Assembly (NCBI GenBank): GCA_030765865.1
Contig: JAVCDK010000098.1
Location: 1-45,221 of the forward strand
DNA: 45,221 bases
Direction: 5' to 3'
Source of the DNA: Candidatus Celaenobacter antarcticus
Lineage (GTDB): Bacteria > Cloacimonadota > Cloacimonadia > JGIOTU-2
Shown here: piece after piece, positions 9,430 through 19,171 of the stretch
Layout: each line of letters begins with the position of its first letter
Position numbering within the stretch: position 1 is the first letter of the stretch
Program-made: the position numbers and the translations under genes
The notes under the pieces: generated by a model
Seen by the model: the letters and a program-made list of their open reading frames with translations, nothing else
Told to the model about the DNA's origin: nothing
Databases searched by the model: none

Positions 9430-12400
9430 ATGAAAAAAACGTTCTTAATTATTATTCTCAGTTTTATTTGTTTTTCAAATGTAAATGCTTCATCCAGTGA
9501 CACTGTTGCTCTTTCTCAGGATGAAAAAGTAATGAAATGTCAATTTTCAAACTTACAAGTATCAGAACTGCATTTTGAACTTCCGGACTTTGAACAATTT
9601 TCAATGTATGAAAAGAATGTTAAGTACACCAAAATCACCATTCCGACTGAAGGAGCATTAGTGCTCGAAGGGTATCCCGATCTCCCTGTTATCAGCAGAC
9701 TTATTGCTATTCCCTCTCAAGGATCAGTAAGTTATGAAATTGAAAATATATATGAAGAAGTTATCTTAAATGTTGAGATATATCCATACCAGGGAGAAGA
9801 AAGAACGGTTGAAAATTTCCTTCGGAATGAAAAAGTATACCAAGGGAATGCCCCCTTTCCTTCTGAAATTATTACCGTGTCGGAACCTCAGATATTGCGT
9901 GATCTGCGCCTTGTCCGCGTGACGATACAACCATTTCAATATTTCCCCGAAACAAAAGAACTGCGAATTATTAAAAATGCTGATATACGGGTGACCACAT
10001 CCGGTACTGGTGGAGTGAACGAGAAATCCTCCCAAAGGAAAATTTCACGATTTTTTGAGCCGATATACAAATCCGTTGTACTTAATTATGAAGAAATTTT
10101 TACTGATGTCGAGTACCAGGAGCCCTGTTACTTATTTATCTATCCAACCGACAATACCGTTCAGAACTATCTTTCCTATCTTACCGAGTGGAAACATCAA
10201 AAGGGATTCCATGTTGAAACTACCGACCTTTCTCATACAGGTTCGAGTTTATCACAAATTAAAGCTTTTATACAAAATGCTTATAACACATGGGCATATC
10301 CACCGGAATTTGTTTGTCTAGTAGGTGATGCTGATGGTTCATACAATATACCAACCGGGTACTATTCTGGAGAAGGTGACCAGTATTATGCATTGCTTGA
10401 AGGTAGTGATATTCTAGCTGATGCCATTATTGGAAGACTCTCCTTCAACACAATTCTGGAATTTCAAACAATTATATCAAAAATACTTAATTATGAAAAA
10501 ACTCCTTATATGGCAAATACGGATTGGTATAAAAAAGCATTGCTTGTGGGCGATGCTTCTTCTTCAGGTCCTTCATGTATCTCTACATGTAAATTTGTTA
10601 AAGAGATCATGCAGGATTACTCAACCGAATATGCCTATGATGAAGTCTATTCAAATCCCTTTGTGTCAGGAATTTCAAACTCTATCAATAATGGTGTAAG
10701 CTATTTTCATTATCGTGGTTATTACGGCATGAGCGGCTGGAATAATGGTGATATTTCAAATCTTTCAAATGGTTTTCTTCTTCCTTTTGTCGTCATACCA
10801 ACTTGTGGAACCGGAGATTTCCAGGGTACAACAGGACGTTCTGAATATTTTTTAAAAATTGGTTCTCCATCTGCACCAAAAGGTGCGATCGCAGCTATTG
10901 GAAGCGCAACGCTCAGTACCCATACATGCTTTAATAACTGTATTTCTGCAGGCGTTTTTAATGGTGTATTCCGTGATCATATATTTAATCCGGGAGGTGC
11001 ATTAGTCCGTTCTAAACTCAGTCTATATGTCAGTTATCCTACGAATCCTAATAACTGGGTTGATAAATTTTCCTATTGGAACAATCTTATGGGTGATCCT
11101 GGTATGGAATTGTGGACAGGCGTACCTATTGAGCTGGACGTGACACATCCTACAACAGTTGCGGTTGGAACAAATAATATAGAAGTCACCGTAAAGAACA
11201 TATTTGGTTTTACAATTGAAGATGCCTGGGTAACAATTGTTCAGGAGGGTGATAATATCTTTGAAAGCGGTTATACTGACGAAGATGGAAAAATTATTTT
11301 GCCTATTAATACATCCATCTTAGAAAATGTAACTATAACCGTTACAAAGCATGATCACATTCCATATATTTCTGAATTTAGTATCACTCAAGCAAGCAGT
11401 TTTGCAAGCGTTTCTCAGATAGTGATAGATGATGATAATAGTGGGTCTTCCTCTGGGAATAATGATGGACTTGTTAATCCGGGAGAAGACATAGAACTAA
11501 TTATACGTTTGAAGAACCATGGAACATATGATCTTCATAATGTTACGGCAATCCTTGATACAAACACTCCGGGAGTTACGATAACTGATAATACAGAGGA
11601 TTTTGGAACTATTATTTCTAACCAGACAGTGCAATGTTTAGACGATTTTGACTTTTCCGTTGATGCCGATGTTCTTGGGGGTTCTGAGATATCTTTTGAT
11701 CTCGTTATTACTGATAGTGCATCAGATGAGTGGACAGACAGGTTCACAATACCCATTGACGGAGCGAATCTTGACTTTGTAGAATGCACTATTATTGATG
11801 GAAATGATGGGATATTAAGTCCGGGAGAAACTGCACAAGCAATTATCACTCTTAGAAATTCCGGAACAGTTACTGCTTATTCTGTTGATGGTCTTCTTCA
11901 AAGTGATGATGATGCTATCGTTATCAATGACAGTCTTGGTTATTGGGGTGTTATATATGCGAATGACACGGGCACGAATAATACAAACTCTTTTGAAGTA
12001 TATGCAGACACTCAGATCATACCGGGCACTCAATTCCAATTACCTCTTCATTTATCGAATACTGATGGATATGATGACAATGTTATAGTTACAATTGAAG
12101 TTGGAATCGTTGATATCGGTGATCCTTTAGGACCTGATCAATATGGTTATTACTGTTATGATGATGGAGATACAGACTATGATATAGCACCTTTTTATTC
12201 CTGGATCGAGATTGATCCTGATAATGGGGGTAACGGTACGATCTTGAATCTGTATGATGGTGGTGATGATGGTGATATCGAGTCGATAGAAATCCCATTC
12301 AGCATGACCTTCTATGGGCGCTTTTATCATTATATCGCAGTATGTACAAATGGATGGATTGCCCCGGGTGGAAGCGAAGAATTTGCGTTCATGAATAGAC

Positions 12401-14865
12401 CTATACCCGAATTGCTAGGACCTTCACCAATGATCGCAGCTTTCTGGGATGATTTGAAAACTTCTACGAATGGAAATATATGTTACAAATATGACAGCAG
12501 CGCACATTATTTTGTTGTTGAATGGTCTCATTCGAGAAATGACTATAATAATGCAGAAGAATCGTTTCAAGTTGTGATATATGATCCTGCATATTATCCT
12601 ACTCCAACAGGAGATTCCGATATATTAATTCAGTACAAGGTTTTTAATAATGTAAATGCAGGTTATTATTCTGGCTATTCTATTCAACATGGAGAATATG
12701 CAACGATTGGTTTGGAAGACCACTCTGGGAAAGTTGGTCTTCAATACAGCTTCTGCAATCAATATCCTACTGCTGCGAAAACTCTGAGCAACAACTCGGC
12801 AATTCTATTTACAACTCGAGGTTCACAAATTCTTGATCCTCCGATAGCTGGTGTCTCTCCTCTGGAATTCAACTTTCAAATTGATCAGGGACAGACCGGG
12901 TCGGATGTACTTAATATCACAAATACCGGTGAATCCAATCTTATATATTCTATCGAAAAAGATTATGATACAGATCGTGATGGGGGAGGTCCAGACAGCT
13001 ATGGCTATGTATGGACTGATTCAAATGATCCAGGCGGTCCTAATTATGATTGGATAGATATCAGCAGCATCGGAACTGAAGTGAATTTTACTCATAATGA
13101 TGTTGCTTCCTGTCCTTTTAATATTGGTTTTGACTTTGATTTTTACGGAGAAACTTACGACGAATTCATCATAAATCCGAACGGGTGGATAGGATTCGGG
13201 AGCGATTGGGATGATTATCACAACTATTCGATACCGAGAAGCGATGCACCAAAACCCGCTATCTTCGGATTCTGGGATGATCTTGATCCTCTTCAGGGGG
13301 GAGATGTGTATTATTATTCTGATGGATCTGAGAATTTAATAATCTGGTTTGATCATGTAATACATTTTCCCGGAAACACTAACGGCACATATGATTTTGA
13401 AATAATCATAAAAAGCGATAATACGATCAAATATCAATACCGATCACTGAGTGGAGCGCTTAACTCTTGTACGGTTGGTATCCAGAACGCGACCGGTTCA
13501 GTCGGTCTGGAAGTTGTGTATAATAACAGCTATCTGCAAAACAACCTTGCTGTTGAGTTTTATAGAGTGATAGACTGGCTTACTGTTGACCCGACGAGCA
13601 GCGTTGTTTTTCAAAATGATACACAGATCGTTGATATTATAGTTGATACTGACGACCTGGAATATGGACAAAATTATCAGTGTGATCTCTATCTCACTAC
13701 AAATGATCCTAATCTCAGCCAAATAGTCATACCTGTATATTTAACAGTAGGCAACATTGATCAAGGTACCGTACTTGGAAATGTAACATTACTTGGTGGA
13801 TCATCCACAATGGATGATGTTACTATAGATATCGGTAGTATAACTATATATCCTAATGCTTCAGGATATTTTGAAATTGATGTACCTATCGGTAACTATA
13901 CTTTTGAGGCAACTTGCCCCGGATACGACAGTTATGTTGAGGATATTGAAGTTTTGCTTGATCAAGCCACAACAGTAAATCCTATCCTCGAATATGTCGA
14001 AGCACCCGAAGAAGCGTGGATTGAACTTTCTGAAGATTATCGTGCCACTGTTATTTGGAATAGTGTTCCTCAATATGATGCGAAATTATTCCAGTCCTAC
14101 ACACTTGCACGGCAAGTTGATGCGAGCAATTGGATAATTCTTCAAGAAGGATTATCCGATACGACTTATACTGATAATCTATTTAACCAGTCAGATGGAG
14201 AATATAAATATGGCGTGAAAGCAGTATACGAATTCGCGCAAAGTGGGCTTACTCAATCTGAAGCGCTGCCAATCTTCCGCTTTGTTGATGCCCAATTTGA
14301 ATTCACACTTTCTGACGGACAGGTGCCGGAAGGTATTCATTTCACTTTAACAGGATTGGATACGATCTATACACAAGTATATGTGGACACAACACAAACA
14401 AATGGAATCTTAACTTATACGGATGTTTTCAAAACAGACTATCATCTCATAGCAGAAAAAGCTGGATATGAAACGATAGATGAAACTATCACAATTGATG
14501 ATGAAACAACGAATTTTGAATATACTCTTCAATTCATTACCGCTGTCGGAGATGAGCCGGTTCCGCTTGTGAGTAAGATCGAGCAGAATTACCCTAATCC
14601 CTTCCATGTTTCCGGATACTCTCAAGGAGGAACTGAGATCAATTATCACGTTCATAAGCCAGCTCGTGTTTGTGTTGAGATATTCAACATCAAAGGTGAA
14701 CGTGTTACGACATTAGTCAATAAAAGCATGACACCTGGCGTCTATTCCACCACATGGGATGGACTGAACGATCAGAAAAAATCAGTAAGTTCCGGCATTT
14801 ATTTCTATAGATTAATGCTTGATAATAATACCATAGAAAGCAGAAAGTGTATTCTAATTAGATAA
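9430..14865 (+). CDS. C25 (gingipain-like) peptidase-family multidomain exported protein with C-terminal T9SS-type sorting module
   Basis: Signal peptide; C25-like core with IPTCGTGDF; internal NDGxxxPGE modules; C-terminus KIEQNYPNPF...VEIFNIKGERVTTLV...SSGIYFYRLMLDNNTIESRKCILIR. Confidence 0.85.
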   Translation: MKKTFLIIILSFICFSNVNASSSDTVALSQDEKVMKCQFSNLQVSELHFELPDFEQFSMYEKNVKYTKITIPTEGALVLEGYPDLPVISRLIAIPSQGSVSYEIENIYEEVILNVEIYPYQGEERTVENFLRNEKVYQGNAPFPSEIITVSEPQILRDLRLVRVTIQPFQYFPETKELRIIKNADIRVTTSGTGGVNEKSSQRKISRFFEPIYKSVVLNYEEIFTDVEYQEPCYLFIYPTDNTVQNYLSYLTEWKHQKGFHVETTDLSHTGSSLSQIKAFIQNAYNTWAYPPEFVCLVGDADGSYNIPTGYYSGEGDQYYALLEGSDILADAIIGRLSFNTILEFQTIISKILNYEKTPYMANTDWYKKALLVGDASSSGPSCISTCKFVKEIMQDYSTEYAYDEVYSNPFVSGISNSINNGVSYFHYRGYYGMSGWNNGDISNLSNGFLLPFVVIPTCGTGDFQGTTGRSEYFLKIGSPSAPKGAIAAIGSATLSTHTCFNNCISAGVFNGVFRDHIFNPGGALVRSKLSLYVSYPTNPNNWVDKFSYWNNLMGDPGMELWTGVPIELDVTHPTTVAVGTNNIEVTVKNIFGFTIEDAWVTIVQEGDNIFESGYTDEDGKIILPINTSILENVTITVTKHDHIPYISEFSITQASSFASVSQIVIDDDNSGSSSGNNDGLVNPGEDIELIIRLKNHGTYDLHNVTAILDTNTPGVTITDNTEDFGTIISNQTVQCLDDFDFSVDADVLGGSEISFDLVITDSASDEWTDRFTIPIDGANLDFVECTIIDGNDGILSPGETAQAIITLRNSGTVTAYSVDGLLQSDDDAIVINDSLGYWGVIYANDTGTNNTNSFEVYADTQIIPGTQFQLPLHLSNTDGYDDNVIVTIEVGIVDIGDPLGPDQYGYYCYDDGDTDYDIAPFYSWIEIDPDNGGNGTILNLYDGGDDGDIESIEIPFSMTFYGRFYHYIAVCTNGWIAPGGSEEFAFMNRPIPELLGPSPMIAAFWDDLKTSTNGNICYKYDSSAHYFVVEWSHSRNDYNNAEESFQVVIYDPAYYPTPTGDSDILIQYKVFNNVNAGYYSGYSIQHGEYATIGLEDHSGKVGLQYSFCNQYPTAAKTLSNNSAILFTTRGSQILDPPIAGVSPLEFNFQIDQGQTGSDVLNITNTGESNLIYSIEKDYDTDRDGGGPDSYGYVWTDSNDPGGPNYDWIDISSIGTEVNFTHNDVASCPFNIGFDFDFYGETYDEFIINPNGWIGFGSDWDDYHNYSIPRSDAPKPAIFGFWDDLDPLQGGDVYYYSDGSENLIIWFDHVIHFPGNTNGTYDFEIIIKSDNTIKYQYRSLSGALNSCTVGIQNATGSVGLEVVYNNSYLQNNLAVEFYRVIDWLTVDPTSSVVFQNDTQIVDIIVDTDDLEYGQNYQCDLYLTTNDPNLSQIVIPVYLTVGNIDQGTVLGNVTLLGGSSTMDDVTIDIGSITIYPNASGYFEIDVPIGNYTFEATCPGYDSYVEDIEVLLDQATTVNPILEYVEAPEEAWIELSEDYRATVIWNSVPQYDAKLFQSYTLARQVDASNWIILQEGLSDTTYTDNLFNQSDGEYKYGVKAVYEFAQSGLTQSEALPIFRFVDAQFEFTLSDGQVPEGIHFTLTGLDTIYTQVYVDTTQTNGILTYTDVFKTDYHLIAEKAGYETIDETITIDDETTNFEYTLQFITAVGDEPVPLVSKIEQNYPNPFHVSGYSQGGTEINYHVHKPARVCVEIFNIKGERVTTLVNKSMTPGVYSTTWDGLNDQKKSVSSGIYFYRLMLDNNTIESRKCILIR

Positions 14866-14874
14866 ATAAAGGTT

Positions 14875-14906
14875 AAATATGCCAGTAAGACAGGAAGACC
14901 CAAAAT
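14875..14906 (+). repeat. Partial copy (3' half) of the GxxExxY-flanking repeat
   Basis: aaatatgccagtaagacaggaagacccaaaat aligns with aaatatgccacaaagacaggaagacccaaaga at 15502. Confidence 0.7.
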
Positions 14907-14924
14907 GTTTTTAAAGGTTTTAAT

Positions 14925-15023
14925 TTGTTATATTCTTTGTGACTTTGTTCCTTGGTGGCAACAAGAAGGGTAAGAAGAAATTCAATATGCCACAAAGACT
15001 CGAAGACCCAAAGATTCACAAAG
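14925..15023 (+). repeat. Full 99-bp direct repeat, copy 1 (contains the GxxExxY start codon)
   Basis: Ungapped alignment with 15443-15541, about 9 mismatches in 99 bp by eye. Confidence 0.9.
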
Positions 15024-15415
15024 AAAGATTCAAACCTATTCCTGAATCAACAGAAAAGATAGGTAAGTTGATAATTGATTCGGCATTCAAAGTACACAAT
15101 AATCTGGGACCAGGTCTATTGGAGAAAATATATGAAGTATGTTTTTGTCATGAACTATCTAAGCGGGGCCTAAAGTATCAAAGACAGGTAGATATTCCAA
15201 TTGTTTACGACGATCTTGAATTTAAAGAAGGATTGAGGCTTGATGTACTAGTTGAGGAATGTATTATTTGTGAGTTAAAAGCCATCGAGATAGTTAATCC
15301 AGTATGGGAAGCCCAGATTATAAGCCATTTAAAACTTACTAATAAGAGACTGGGGTACTTGATAAATTTTAATGTACCAAAAATTAAAGATGGTATTAGA
15401 AGGTTTGTTAATTAA
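14987..15415 (+). CDS. GxxExxY family protein
   Basis: IIDSAFKVHNNLGPGLLEKIYEVCFCHELSKRGL...CELKAIE...WEAQIISHLKLTNKRLGYLINFNVPKIKDGIRRFVN is diagnostic of the family. Start at 14987 (MPQRLEDPK) or the longer 14939. Confidence 0.9.
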   Translation: MPQRLEDPKIHKERFKPIPESTEKIGKLIIDSAFKVHNNLGPGLLEKIYEVCFCHELSKRGLKYQRQVDIPIVYDDLEFKEGLRLDVLVEECIICELKAIEIVNPVWEAQIISHLKLTNKRLGYLINFNVPKIKDGIRRFVN

Positions 15416-15439
15416 ACCCACAATGTTATTAATGGGTTT
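15414..15439 (+). terminator. Putative hairpin at the end of the GxxExxY gene
   Basis: aaaccca / tgggttt 7-bp stem around a 12-nt loop, overlapping the TAA; weak U tract. Confidence 0.35.
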
Positions 15440-15442
15440 AGC

Positions 15443-15541
15443 TTGTTGTATTCTTTGTGACTTAGTGCCTTCGTGGCAACAAGAAAGGTAAAAAGAAATT
15501 AAATATGCCACAAAGACAGGAAGACCCAAAGATTCACAAAG
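15443..15541 (+). repeat. Full 99-bp direct repeat, copy 2
   Basis: See 14925-15023. Confidence 0.9.
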
Positions 15542-15575
15542 GAAATTTTAACGGATTTGGCTTTAATTTTGGACA

Positions 15576-15598
15576 TTCCACAAGCAGTGGCTTGGGAA
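15576..15598. repeat. REP-like palindrome ttccacaagc-agtg-gcttgggaa
   Basis: Imperfect inverted repeat (one bulge) between repeat copies. Confidence 0.5.
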
Positions 15599-15619
15599 CG
15601 AGAAGTTAGTTTAACTTTG

Positions 15620-15668
15620 TGTATTTTTCGTGACTTGGTGCCTTCGTGGCAAATAAAAAAGTAAATAT
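15620..15668 (+). repeat. Partial copy (5' half) of the GxxExxY-flanking repeat
   Basis: tgtatttttcgtgacttggtgccttcgtggcaaataaaaaagtaaata matches tgtattctttgtgacttagtgccttcgtggcaacaagaaaggtaaa. Confidence 0.7.
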
Positions 15669-15686
15669 TTTTTTGGAGTTTTAATA

Positions 15687-18600
15687 ATGAAAAAGTTTTT
15701 GTTGATCACTATAGTTCTATTTGTTTGTTCTTCAGCGTTTGCAGATGTTATTGAACATACTTATTATTTTGATGACCCTCATTTCACTCATGTGGATGCT
15801 CAATATCAACTTATTGAATTTCAATCAACACTTCAGTCTGCAATAGCAGGCAATCCTTCCATTCCGTACTATGCAGTATCTCTATTGCTTCCAGAAGGAC
15901 AGGAAGCACATCAAATTGAAGTATTTCCTGAAGGCAAAACTGTGATCTTGGGAGAGTATGAACTCTATCCTATGCAGTATGTACAGCCCTATTCAAAGGG
16001 AGTTTCCGATGAGTTTATAAAAAATGAAGAACTGTACAGCGAGTCGAAAACCTACCCGGAAGCATTTCACGGCGAGCTCACAAATCATTTCATGAATGGG
16101 TATGGATTTGCTTTTACTGCGATCACTCCAGTTCAATATATCCCAAACGAAAAAAGTATTTCATATTATAAAAGTTTAACGATCAGGATAAAAACAAAAC
16201 CTGTTAAAGATGCCACTACTGTTGCAATTCCAGCTTATATTACTGATCCGCAATTTAATACATTACAACAACTCGCTCAGAATGACGAGATGTTCATGAG
16301 CTATGAACGGAAGCAGCGTGATGGTGAGTATGAGATATTGCTTATCACACCCGAAGCGTTTATGAATGATTTTTCTGATCTAATAGATATGTACTTAACG
16401 CAGGGCTTGAGAACACAGATCGCAACAACTCAAACAATTAACACCTCAATGACAGGAATCGATCTCCAGCAAAAAATTAGAAACTATATTATTCAAGAGT
16501 ATCAAAATAATGGAATTCAATATGTAATACTTGGCGGTGACGATGAGCACATTCCGCACAGAGGTTTTTTCTGTGAAGTGCAGTCCTCTTCGTTATATAC
16601 TGATGATGATATTCCAGCGGATCTATATTATTCAGCACTTGACGGAATCTGGAATGATGATGGTGACAATCTCTGGGGTGAGATAGGGGAAGACGATCTA
16701 TTGCCTGATGTGTCGGTTGGAAGAATATCTTTCAGTAATTCTACCGAGCTTGCAAACATTCTCAATAAATCTATGATGTATCAGGAAAATCCTGTACTTG
16801 GAGAGCTGACAAAACCAATTCTTGCAGGAGAAGATCTCTGGAGTGATCCTCAAACATGGGGCGGTGATTATATGGATTTGCTAATTGGCTATCATGAGGA
16901 TAACGGCTATACAACAGATGGTATCCCTGCTACCAGCACTATTGAAAAATTGTATGATAGAGATGTCGGCTCCTGGAGCGCCTCAACACTTATTAGCAAG
17001 ATCAATGAAGGAAAATCCTATGTCCATCATTCAGGTCATGCCAACGAGACATATTGTATGAGAATGTCCAACAGTGATATTACAAATACTAACTTTTCAA
17101 ACGTAAACGGGACTACACATAATTATACGCATATATACACTCATGGATGTCTTTCAGGTGCTTTTGATTTCAATGATTGTATTGCTGAGAAGATGGTTAA
17201 TTTAGAAAATTTTGCAGCTTCTTTTATCGGTAATTCACGTTACGGTTGGTTCAACGAGGGACAAACCGAGGGTCCTTCCGAACATATGCATAGAGAATAT
17301 GTGAATGCTCTTTACACACTTCGAACAGACCGGATAGGCGAAGCTCATCTTAATTCAAAGATCAATACAGCTCCATGGGTAAATGCTCCCGGTCAACACG
17401 AAGAGGGGGCACTTCGATGGTGTTTCTATAGCTGCAATGTCATCGGAGATCCGGTGATATCCATATGGACGGATGAACCAATTGATATGCAGGTCATGTA
17501 TCCCGACAGTATTTTTATCGGGCAAGATCAAGTACAAGTTATCGTTACAAGCATAGTATCCGAGACAGAAGGTCTGGTTTGTACGCTTATTAAGGATGGA
17601 GTATTCCATGGATCTGCAGCAGTCGGCGCAACCGGAGTTGCAAATATAAATATCGATCCCGTTTTTACGGATGTCGGCACAGTTCAACTTATTGTAACTG
17701 GTTATAATTGTTTGAAATCAACATATGATATCATGATTATTCCCAGTGCTGGCGCATATGTCATAATTGATAGCGTGGCGACCAAAGATGATAATAACAA
17801 TATTCCTGAATATTCAGAAGAAGTAAGTTTTGATTTTGTGCTGAAAAATGTAGGAACCCAGGATGCAGCAAATGTGAATGCAACACTCAGCTCAGATGAT
17901 GAATATATTACTTGTTCCTATTCCTCTGCTTTCTTTGATACCATTTTTGCAGGAGGAACCGCAGCTCAGCAGAATGTTCTTCCTATTCTGGTTGCTGAAT
18001 ATGTCCCGGATCAGCATGAAGCTATGATAACAATGGATATTACTGCAGATGGAAAGCAGAATTGGGACACTCAGTTTGCAATCATTCTTAATGCGCCGGT
18101 TCTGGAAATGGGAACTTACCAGATCGATGACAGTTCCGGAGACAACGATGGAATTCTCGATCCCGGGGAAACAGTTCTTTTAACTATCCCGACACTGAAT
18201 ACCGGACATGCGCTCTCGCCAATTGCTCAGGCAACACTCTCATGTTCTGAGAATTTGATCACGATACAGAATGCTATTATTTCTCTCGGACAGCTTGAAG
18301 CCGGAGGAAGTGTAAATGCGATCTTCACCGTTACTGCAAGTTCACAGCTTTTCGAAGGGACACCTATATCTTTTAATTATTCCGTTGATGCAGGGGTGTA
18401 TGATCTTGATGAAGAAATCAGTATGACGGTTGGTTTGATAATAGAAGATTTCGAATCAGGTAACTTTAATATGCTCGATTGGTATTTTAGCGGTGATGCA
18501 GATTGGTCGATAACCGAATCGGATGTATATGAGGGAAATTACTGTGCCAAGTCGGGAGATATTTCAAATAATTCCATTACATCTATTATGATTGATGTGA

Positions 18601-19160
18601 TATTAAGTCGGGAAGGTGATATTTGCTTCTGGAAGAAAGTATCCACTGAAGTTAATTATGACTACTTGCGATTTTTTATTGATGGAATTATGCAAGATGA
18701 ATGGAGTGGTGAGATCGGATGGTCTGAGGAAATATTTTCAATACCTACCGGCAATCATACACTTAAATGGGTATATGAAAAAGATTATCTTATAGCAAAT
18801 GGTCAGGACTGTGTTTGGATTGATTTTATTATATTTCCAAATTTTGAAGCTCCGGTTTCCAATGACGAGCCATTTCAAATCATTCATAATTTCCTTGCTG
18901 AGAATTATCCGAATCCATTTGGAAGTACAACAAATATTGAATTTGCTTTGAAGCAGTCTTCAATGGTTACTGTTGATGTTTATAATATTTTAGGACAGAA
19001 GGTTAAGACCCTCACAGAAGATGAGATGCCTTCAGGAATTCACTCTATACAATGGGATGGAAAAGATGCTTTCGGGTATCAGGTTGCAAACGGAGTGTAT
19101 TTTTATCGAATGAATACTGATGAATTCCATCAAACCAGGAAAATGATCTTGATGAAATAA
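15687..19160 (+). CDS. C25 (gingipain-like) peptidase with NDG-DPGE modules, MAM/jelly-roll-like domain and T9SS-type sorting module
   Basis: MKKFLLITIVLFVCSSAFA signal peptide; putative catalytic SYVHHSGHAN and YTHGCLSGAFD; C-terminus LAENYPNPFGSTTNIEF...VDVYNILGQKVKTL...ANGVYFYRMNTDEFHQTRKMILMK. Confidence 0.88.
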   Translation: MKKFLLITIVLFVCSSAFADVIEHTYYFDDPHFTHVDAQYQLIEFQSTLQSAIAGNPSIPYYAVSLLLPEGQEAHQIEVFPEGKTVILGEYELYPMQYVQPYSKGVSDEFIKNEELYSESKTYPEAFHGELTNHFMNGYGFAFTAITPVQYIPNEKSISYYKSLTIRIKTKPVKDATTVAIPAYITDPQFNTLQQLAQNDEMFMSYERKQRDGEYEILLITPEAFMNDFSDLIDMYLTQGLRTQIATTQTINTSMTGIDLQQKIRNYIIQEYQNNGIQYVILGGDDEHIPHRGFFCEVQSSSLYTDDDIPADLYYSALDGIWNDDGDNLWGEIGEDDLLPDVSVGRISFSNSTELANILNKSMMYQENPVLGELTKPILAGEDLWSDPQTWGGDYMDLLIGYHEDNGYTTDGIPATSTIEKLYDRDVGSWSASTLISKINEGKSYVHHSGHANETYCMRMSNSDITNTNFSNVNGTTHNYTHIYTHGCLSGAFDFNDCIAEKMVNLENFAASFIGNSRYGWFNEGQTEGPSEHMHREYVNALYTLRTDRIGEAHLNSKINTAPWVNAPGQHEEGALRWCFYSCNVIGDPVISIWTDEPIDMQVMYPDSIFIGQDQVQVIVTSIVSETEGLVCTLIKDGVFHGSAAVGATGVANINIDPVFTDVGTVQLIVTGYNCLKSTYDIMIIPSAGAYVIIDSVATKDDNNNIPEYSEEVSFDFVLKNVGTQDAANVNATLSSDDEYITCSYSSAFFDTIFAGGTAAQQNVLPILVAEYVPDQHEAMITMDITADGKQNWDTQFAIILNAPVLEMGTYQIDDSSGDNDGILDPGETVLLTIPTLNTGHALSPIAQATLSCSENLITIQNAIISLGQLEAGGSVNAIFTVTASSQLFEGTPISFNYSVDAGVYDLDEEISMTVGLIIEDFESGNFNMLDWYFSGDADWSITESDVYEGNYCAKSGDISNNSITSIMIDVILSREGDICFWKKVSTEVNYDYLRFFIDGIMQDEWSGEIGWSEEIFSIPTGNHTLKWVYEKDYLIANGQDCVWIDFIIFPNFEAPVSNDEPFQIIHNFLAENYPNPFGSTTNIEFALKQSSMVTVDVYNILGQKVKTLTEDEMPSGIHSIQWDGKDAFGYQVANGVYFYRMNTDEFHQTRKMILMK

Positions 19161-19171
19161 AAGGAGCTTGA

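Noticed and set aside
14875-15668. CRISPR array
   Set aside because: Repeats are long (99 bp), few, diverged and enclose a gene; no regular spacer pattern was found here or elsewhere in the window.
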